Source: Dromiciops gliroides
Taxonomy: Eukaryota > Chordata > Mammalia > Microbiotheria > Microbiotheriidae
Assembly: GCF_019393635.1 (NCBI RefSeq)
Contig: NC_057866.1
Coordinates: forward strand, 118,957,733-119,021,732
Length of the DNA: 64,000 nt
Reading direction: 5' to 3'
Under the pieces are notes generated by a model, which was given only the letters and a program-made list of their open reading frames with translations, had not been told where the DNA came from and made no database searches. Each line of letters opens with the position of its first letter. The stretch's first letter is position 1. Below are positions 57,547 through 64,000 of the stretch, piece after piece. The position numbers and the translations under genes were made by a program.

Positions 57547-57699
57547 TTTTTTTTTTTTTTTTGGTGAGGCAATTGGGGTTAAGTGACTTGCCCAGGGTCA
57601 CACAGTTAGTAAGTGTTAAGTGTCTAAGGACAGATTTGAACTCAGGTGCTCCTGACTCCAGGGCCAGTGCTCTATCCACTGCGCCACCTAGCTGCCCTA
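57547..57699 (-). mobile_element. Marsupial tRNA-CORE-SINE, subfamily II, antisense
   Basis: Poly(T), 'ggtgaggcaattggggttaa', 'gtgttaagtgtctaagg', 'cctgactccagggcc' and 'cgccacctagctgccc'. It forms a close tandem pair with a subfamily I copy. Confidence 0.92.
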
Positions 57700-58330
57700 G
57701 AGATAACTATAATACACAATAATATATTATAAGCTGAATTTGCTAGATTGTAAACCTAGCTCATTGTGGATGCTCCCAACATTGTTCTTAAAGGTCTAAT
57801 GCATTTACCCTTAGTTATTCTTCATCCTTCCAGTATTTTATACTCATTTTCAATTCTGACTTCACTAAAGAGTTCCCTATAAAGTCAAATCTGACTTTTT
57901 TTTTGACACCTACCACTATTTTTCCTCATCAGTACTGTTTATGAATGAATATTCAAAATTTCATTTATTGAATCTTCTTTTCTCTATAGAGTTATCTTTC
58001 TTTTATTTTTTTTCCAGTGATAGGATCTTCATTATATTTTCTCTATTTTGAAATCTAATTTCCTAAATTCTAGTCATTAGGTCTGACTTTGTTAGTATTT
58101 TCTTCCTTAGACATAATCAAGTCTAGGCTCTACTGATCATTATTCCCCCAAGGTTCCCATTACTTTGTTTTTTCGAATTAGTTCTTCCTTCCTTGTTGGT
58201 CCAAATTACCTAGAATAATAGTCATCCTCATTGCTTCATCTGCCTTCTGAGAATCAATGTTCTTCCTGTCCAAGAACTCTTTATGTCTCTATTATGTCAG
58301 TATGTTACTGGCTAACTGTTTTACAACTTC
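57700..58330. other. Unassigned sequence
   Basis: AT-rich and pyrimidine-biased, with no named repeat, RNA gene or coding frame. Confidence 0.4.
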
Positions 58331-58334
58331 TAAC

Positions 58335-58530
58335 CCCATAGGACTTTAGAGTAAGAATACATGTTAGAGGTCATTTAGTCCAACCTGCTCATTTTTTTTC
58401 AGATAAATTTTATAAAGATTAACTAGATTGGATTAAACTCATAAAAGTAGTAGATAAAAGAGCTGGGATTCAAATCCATGTCTTTGGATTCCAAAATCAA
58501 CATTCCTTTTGCCATATCATCATCTCCTCA
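58335..58530 (-). repeat. MIR-like SINE, antisense
   Basis: 'catgttagaggtcatttagt' with 'ccaacctgctc', then 'gagctgggattcaaatccat', matches the antisense order of a MIR-family element. Confidence 0.65.
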
Positions 58531-58749
58531 AGCAGGAAGACTATATTACATTAAAAACATGTATGGTTGGTAAATATACCTGGCAGAAAGATCAACATAG
58601 CCCAAATCCTTCAAATGAAGTGGAATTGCTTTCTTAATTTCCTTATTTTTTTTTCATCTTAAATACAACAATAGTGCTTAGTGTATTCCTCCAGGAAAGT
58701 TCTACTGCTAATTGCCATGTAACACTTTGGAACCCTGAATCATGCGAGC

Positions 58750-58816
58750 ATCCCTACTATAGGTGTGGACACTACCATTTGGGTCTCCATGCTGAAGCCC
58801 TGCCTATAGTAGGAAT
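58750..58816. other. Inverted repeat able to form a hairpin
   Basis: The arms 'atccctactatagg' (58750-58763) and 'cctatagtaggaat' (58803-58816) pair over 14 positions with one mismatch around a 39-base loop. It could be a decayed MITE end, an RNA hairpin or chance. Confidence 0.4.
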
Positions 58817-58983
58817 CACTTCTCTAGCATCTTAAAAAAAGGGGGACATTTTACTATAAACTTGAAGATCTCTAATGATGAGAACCTCACGATATCACAG
58901 AAGCTAAAACCAGTTCTGACAATTTATAATCAGGCTTACCAAGGGAAGCCACTACTCTTCTCACTCAGAATTCATTCATTCCT

Positions 58984-59183
58984 TAAACACCTTTTATTTT
59001 TTTAATTTAATTTTGTTTTTTTTTTGTTTTTGCGGGGCAGTGGGGGTTAAGTGACTTGCCCAGGGTCACATAGCTAGTAAGTGTCAAGTGTCTGAGGTCA
59101 GATTTGAACTCAGGTGCTCCTGAATCCAGGGCTGGTGCTTTATCTACTGTGCCACCTAGCTGCCCCGCTAAACACCTTTTATT
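58984..59183 (-). mobile_element. Marsupial tRNA-CORE-SINE, subfamily I, antisense, with 15-bp target duplication
   Basis: The perfect duplication TAAACACCTTTTATT is at 58984-58998 and 59169-59183. The body has 'gcggggcagtgggggttaag', 'cctgaatccagggc' and 'gtgccacctagctgccccg'. It is inserted in an L2/MIR-like 3' end. Confidence 0.95.
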
Positions 59184-59262
59184 GTATGTTTTTATCTAGA
59201 AGGCAGTATTCTCTGCCTTGAGCGAGGGTACAAAGATGCCCTCAGAGAGTTTACAATTGTTT
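59184..59262 (-). repeat. L2-type 3' end, antisense
   Basis: 'gcgagggtacaaagatgccc' with 'tcagagagtttacaattg' fits the complement of the L2 3' UTR, split by the SINE to its left. Confidence 0.55.
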
Positions 59263-59283
59263 AGGAGAGATCCTGGGGCTCAT

Positions 59284-60235
59284 TGTTGTGGAAATTTGTT
59301 TTAATTTTTGGGACCCTACCTTTGGACTGAGATTAGAAAGCCTTGGGCCCTCAAGGTTTTTTCTGTGTGAGGGGCTGGTGCCCCTCGCCCTCAGCTTCAG
59401 CTGAGCCAAAAAGCCCTGTGGACTGAGACGCCAGGTCAGAAAGGTGGGGCAGAAAGCCCCAGCTCCCACCGCCCTGGGCAGATCTATCTGAGAGATCCTG
59501 GGCTCATCCAGGCTGGCCTCTGACGTAGCCCATGCAGAGGTCCCTGGGCGCACAGCAGGGGCACATGCCCCTGGAGCCCTGGGTGTGGTACGCACAGGAC
59601 ACTGGAGCGTCCTCCCACCCCACCCACAGCTGTAGTGTAGCTGGTAGATTAGTTTGGTGTGTGGGGGGGTGCAGAGAGCCCCGAGATTTGAGTGGTTAGA
59701 AGGAATATACCGGGAAGTTAGACAGCAGAAGGGGTGCTGACAAGATTAAGGAGGATTCCAGAGACTAGAGACCCTAGAAGCAAGGGAGAGGCTGGAAGGT
59801 TAAGAGGTTGGAGAAATAGACAAAGGGGGCCTGACAAGATTAAGGGGGACTCCAGAGACTAGAGACTCTGAAAGGAGGCTGGAAGATTAAGAGAACAGAA
59901 GGACACTGGAGCACTAGGAGAAAGGAAGGAGAGGTTAGTGAAAGAGAAACACAGCGGTTCAGCAGTGGCAGTATGGAGAGGAAAGTTATAAGCAGTGGGA
60001 TCAACAAAGTAAAAGGGGCTTGGAGTTAGAAGAAAGGAGCTGAGCAGTGAAAGTGGAACATACCCTAAGGCAAGAGGCAACAACAGCCTTTATTGTATTA
60101 AAAGTAGACAGGTTGTATAATTTGCATTTCTTAACTCTTATCTCTAACATTTATTTTTATAAATAAACTCTGCTTTGATTATTTAGTTAAGAGGCTTCTT
60201 AATCTTTTGCTTATCAATTTTGGGAGTAGAGCAGC
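59284..60235 (+). mobile_element. Probable long LTR fossil, GC-rich U3
   Basis: The block starts TGTTGTGG. It has a GC-rich and CpG-containing left third (59300-59640), an internal tandem unit of about 92 bp, an AATAAA at 'tttataaataaactctgc' and a U5-like 'tttagttaagaggcttctt'. It ends near 'gtagagcagca', followed by TGG. The composition differs sharply from the flanks. The family is not identified and no internal genes are recognised next to it. Confidence 0.5.
59738..59900. repeat. Tandem duplication of about 92 bp in the LTR-like block
   Basis: 'ctgacaagattaaggaggat' at 59738 recurs as 'ctgacaagattaagggggac' at 59830. Each is followed by 'tccagagactagaga' and then a 'ggctggaagattaagag'-like segment. 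Confidence 0.85.
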
Positions 60236-60239
60236 ATGG

Positions 60240-60930
60240 TGGAACTTTATAAATGGCCCATATTAAATTAATAGCAGTCCAATAGACAGCCAGTCAAAAG
60301 TGCCCACATTAGTCCTCCAGTCAGATTAGTCCCCCCAAATTAGGCCATTAAGTCAAAATATTTACACATTATGAATCTAGAGACACAAATCAGAGGCAGT
60401 TCTATGATAAAGGATCGTTCAGAGATACTCAGAGGTGCATTGTGTAATCATCATTATGGGATCTTGAGGTCAGTTCATAGTAGAAAATTTAGGGAAGAAA
60501 AGTGGAACTTTCTCTTTGATAATTGATAGATAGCCAATTATCTTGGCACCTAATGGTAGATTTAATTAATTGCAATGATGACTCAGTATAATAAATGAAG
60601 CCCAAAGCCTCAGGGAGTCTCTTTTCAAGTGTTTGGATTTCTTGGAGCCTTCTTTGATAAGGGCATTTCTGCATGTCTTTCTCCTTGTATGCCAACCCTT
60701 GGAAAAGCAGGCAAAGCAATCACTTGGGTTATCTATGATTCCACTTTTCTTTGGTATCCTGTATCCTATGGATCTGCTCATTAACTCTTTGTTGGCTACA
60801 GTTTCACATTTGATATAGATGATTATATAATGATACAGCAGAGGCTGTATCTCTGATATGACAGCTTTCTAATGTTTTTTATTCCATCAGCTTCAAAGAA
60901 TGTCTGCAAACTTCAGACATAACTTTGGAC
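60240..60930. other. Unassigned sequence
   Basis: Directly right of the LTR-like block. It could be leader or internal sequence of that element or unrelated DNA. No gene is recognised. Confidence 0.35.
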
Positions 60931-60934
60931 TTGG

Positions 60935-61090
60935 AGTCAGAGAAATTTGGTTATAGTCTTATCTTGACTAATGGATAGCTACATGATCTTGGGAAGCCAC
61001 AACTTCTTTGAGCCTCAGTTTCCTTGTATATGAAATCAAAGGTTGTGCTCAGTAATTATTAAGGTAATTTTTCAACTGTAAAATCCTACT
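60935..61090 (+). repeat. MIR-type SINE, sense
   Basis: 'tggacttggagtcagagaaa', 'gatcttgggaagccacaact' and 'gagcctcagtttccttgtat' are in MIR order. Confidence 0.75.
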
Positions 61091-61499
61091 TGTGTCAATT
61101 AAAAAGTTATACAGACATAGTTTCTTAATAATTTAATCATTTTATTAGGAAGGCTAACAGGTTAGTAATAAAAAAAATGGTCATTTAGCTATCTCTCTCA
61201 GATCAAAAACTCCTAATGGTAGTGGGGTCACAGTTTATGTGCCCTTTGAAGAGGAGGTTGTTCCTGAGGTGCGACTACTCAACTCTGACTTTGTGGGTGG
61301 GCTATGTTGGGGTACATGACTTAGGTCACTCAAATCTTGGTAAAAGAGAAATCAATTTCCATATCACCTGTCTTGATAATAAGGAGAATCAATACTGCCC
61401 CTTCCCCCCCCACCTTTCTAAGAAAACACAATGATCAGGAATACAACAATTAGCCTAAACTTAGAATTTATTTTACTGTCTCATTAGATCTTAGCCTGA

Positions 61500-61992
61500 G
61501 TAAATATCTTTTTTTTTAAACAAGCTTTTGTCAATTTATTAGAGAATACTTTTGTACAGTTTACCTTTTACTGGTCTGTTCTGGCATGCTTCTAATGATG
61601 TCCAAATCACCTGGATCAATGATAGCCGGTGTACAAACTCTGTAGTACTTCCCCCATGCTATACCCAATTCAATGTTGTTGCCATTGTAGTGATGTATGC
61701 CAGTTTTGCCCAACATGGAATAATACTCAATCTCTGATTTCCTCGAGGCTGGGCAGTTGTTGGCCAAGATGATCAATCTGGCTTTGCCTTGTCTGATCAT
61801 TTTCAGGATCTCTTTGTAGCCTAGGACATATTTGCTACTTTTCATCACCAGCTGGAGCCTCAAGTTAATGGACTCCAGTGACCTTTTCATTTTCGTTGTG
61901 GCCACCATCTTCCTGCCTATGGTGCGGGAGGACATGCATCCAGGAACCTGCTGACAAGATGTCCAGGAAGCGAGAAAGCTGGGTAAATATCT
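61500..61992 (-). pseudogene. RPL30: RPL30 processed retrocopy with intact 115-codon frame
   Basis: The minus-strand frame 61908-61561 encodes 115 residues, the usual length of 60S ribosomal protein L30, a kink-turn RNA-binding protein of the L7Ae/L30e family. It reads [20 protein letters not shown] near the start and ends [12 protein letters not shown]. By memory of the human protein, about 20 residues differ. No introns are present. The full 5' UTR ('gctttctcgcttcctggac' on the minus strand), the 3' UTR with AATAAA, a short poly(A) at 61510-61518 and a 10-bp target duplication GTAAATATCT (61500-61509 and 61983-61992) mark it as L1-mediated. Most likely a non-functional copy, but its frame is unbroken. 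Confidence 0.95.
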
Positions 61993-61994
61993 AA

Positions 61995-63595
61995 GACAGA
62001 TTTCCCACACTGGTTGGTTTCTGGATGAAGAAGTAGAAAAGGGGAAAAAACTTGGTCCTAATAAAATAAATAGTTATTAAATATAAGAGAGATATTTATT
62101 TCCCACATACTTTAGAGAGACAATAATTGTAATGGAATTACTATAATGTCTGTTACATAGTAAATGCTTAATAAATGCTTTTTTTGCTCTCCTCTTTATT
62201 CTACTATGTTCTGTTCATCCATATTACAAATGCAAATGTGGGTCATGCAGAAGAGAAGCACAGATATGTTAGACATTCTCCACTAGCAATCAATGAACTT
62301 CTATAAATGACTCTAAAACATACTTATTCTCAGGCTAAAGCTTCATTTACTGCTCCATATTTTGGAAAAAATTCTTTGAACAATAGCTACTACTATCACT
62401 GGGATCCTTCTATTGGCATTTCTAAGGATGACATGAAGTTTCATGAAATCCAACTATCATATATAATATTTCATTTCTACTCTATCTTTGAAAAGCAAGC
62501 AAGACCTGTAGAAGACAAATGGGAAATCTGGGAATATGTCAAGATCATCAGCATAAATTGTTAGAAGAAAGGGCAACTTGATGTCACTCTCCCTCCAGGT
62601 TTGGACCTTGTAGACTTTATTGCTTTGAGTGTCCTCTGAAAATGAGAGCATTGCCCCAATGGACATTCTGCATTAATTATTTGATTATTGAAGTCAAACC
62701 ATCATGGGGTTAATTATTTATTCAATATTTGGAAAAGAAATAGTTAAAGAGTAAGAAGTATTGAAATTGTCTGCTAGTTTATTTGGGATGTGGCAATTTG
62801 TGAAAACATTCAGCTATTTCTGTACATATGAATATTTATGCTCCTGTTACTGGTGGGCTTTTTATCATTTAGATGAGTGAACCAGAGGCAAAGGACTTTC
62901 CTTTCCTTTCATAAGGCACACAATAATCATTTATTTCCTCTTGCTTTTCCTCCTACTTTCAGCTGAAGTCAAATTCATTAAGAGAATGGAATCACCCTTC
63001 TTCACAGGGATAAAAAAAGTCAGTTCTTTTGAAAAACCTTCCATCAATTCATCCATATTTGATTGTTTAAAACAATTATAAAGAACTAATAGAATTCTTT
63101 TCATGTATTTGTCCTTTAAAGGAGGCCCCAAAAAAGCCCAGGGATTCATAAGTACTATTTCTCTTGCTGCTATGAAAATGACAGTAAAAATGTCTCAGTG
63201 TGTTGTGTTCCAAGGAAATGATTCTCTGAAAATCTCCCCTGAAGCATTTCAAGGTTGTATTTTGTGTCCTAGGCCAATAGATGATTTTGCCTGATCGTAA
63301 TATCATCCCTGTTGTAAACAGATACATATAAAAGAATGAATTAGTAGTCAGTGAATTACAGTAAAAGAGTAACTCTTTGAAATATTCTTGGAGACATCGA
63401 GCTTTTATCTATAATAGTGAGAACTTAGAATTAATTAATGAGAGAAAAAATATAGACCAATCCTATTGTCTCCAAAGCCTTGGGTACCCCCTATTACTGA
63501 GCTTCTTGGGCATATGGCCTAATTCTTTCAGTTCACTTAGATCCTTCTGCTGTAAGTTGTTTTGTTTCTTTAAAATTACATCTGTTATTGTTTCA
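61995..63595. other. Mostly unassigned, repeat-poor sequence
   Basis: An L2-like 3' word ('catagtaaatgcttaataaa', about 62157) is the only repeat trace. Frames at 62307-62564 and 62931-63327 show no known domain. It may be unique DNA. Confidence 0.45.
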
Positions 63596-63599
63596 AGGT

Positions 63600-63785
63600 A
63601 GTGGGAAGGATAATGGATTTGTAGTCAGAAACTTTAATTTGAATCTTAACTCTGCCACTTACTCCTTATATTATCTTAGCCAAGTCACTTCACTCCTTTG
63701 GACCTAGTTTTCTCTCCTGTCAAATGGAATATGTAGCCTCTAAGGTTCTCTACAATTCTAGAGCCAAGGAACCATATAAATCATT
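63600..63785 (+). repeat. MIR-type SINE, sense
   Basis: 'gtagtgggaaggataatgga', 'ttaactctgccacttactcc', 'agccaagtcacttcactcct' and 'tctctcctgtcaaatggaat' are in MIR order. Confidence 0.75.
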
Positions 63786-64000
63786 ACTTTCAAGTAAGAA
63801 AAAAGGACATGCTTTTCAATTCAGTCAGGAATAGTAGATGATGATGATGATGACGGAAAATACTTATAAAAACCTAAAGGAAATCAAACAGAAGGAGGTA
63901 GGGAAAACACAGTGAGCTAGATTTTCCCTAGTGACTAATGATTCACTGTTACTGAGTTGATAAATGATGTGGAGACATCCAGACAAATGAAATATTAAGT

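Noticed and set aside
59251-59595. 114-codon minus frame rich in Pro, Ala and Arg as a possible gene
   Set aside because: It lies in the GC-rich LTR-like block, where high GC lowers stop frequency. No domain is recognisable.
61561-62010. 149-residue RPL30 product with a longer N-terminus
   Set aside because: The extra residues come from reading the copied 5' UTR in frame. The parental start corresponds to 61908, giving 115 residues.

Overview
The window looks like intergenic or intronic DNA from a marsupial. It is AT-rich and CpG-poor and contains no multi-exon host gene that I can recognise. The lineage call rests on about twenty copies of a tRNA-headed CORE-SINE whose head reads like 'gcagctaggtggcacagtgg', on Mar1-type SINEs with an RTE/BovB-like tail, and on LINE-1 copies whose ORF1 and ORF2 C-terminal remnants fit, from memory, the marsupial L1/HAL1 lineage. 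I cannot settle the species from sequence alone.

Layout. 0-4.4 kb: old MIR/Mar1 SINEs, one probable solo LTR and unique sequence. 4.4-7.6 kb: antisense L1 with two SINEs and a TATAAC array. 7.6-10.3 kb: MIRs and a 100-base assembly gap. 10.35-11.46 kb: an L1 5' fragment with a perfect 18-bp target duplication. 12-16.6 kb: the longest repeat-poor stretch. 16.66-19.15 kb: an L1 whose 5' half is inverted against its 3' end. 19.75-26 kb: three LTR families, SINEs and a long (TA)n. 26.8-35 kb: SINEs, antisense L2, (CA)/(TA) satellites and a sense L1/HAL1. 36-38 kb: antisense L2 with an RTE-tailed SINE inside. 41.5-43.7 kb: sense L2. 43.7-53.4 kb: a solo LTR, then two L1/HAL1 elements head to head, carrying an LTR, several SINEs and an RPS6 retrocopy. 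53.4-64 kb: satellites, SINEs, a GC-rich LTR-like block, an RPL30 retrocopy and unique sequence.

The only protein-coding sequences I recognise as host-derived are two processed copies of ribosomal protein mRNAs. RPS6 (+, 51.7-52.5 kb) is broken. RPL30 (-, 61.5-62.0 kb) keeps an intact 115-codon frame. Almost every other open frame comes from a SINE, a LINE or a microsatellite.

I found no new biological system. The most informative signals concern retrotransposition mechanics: a twin-primed L1 inversion, a 3'-truncated L1 with a perfect target duplication, two L1 copies sharing one internal SINE, two co-existing SINE subfamilies with linked diagnostic bases, and LTRs with variable tandem U3 units. 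Family assignments rest on pattern recognition and memory of consensus sequences; no search was run.
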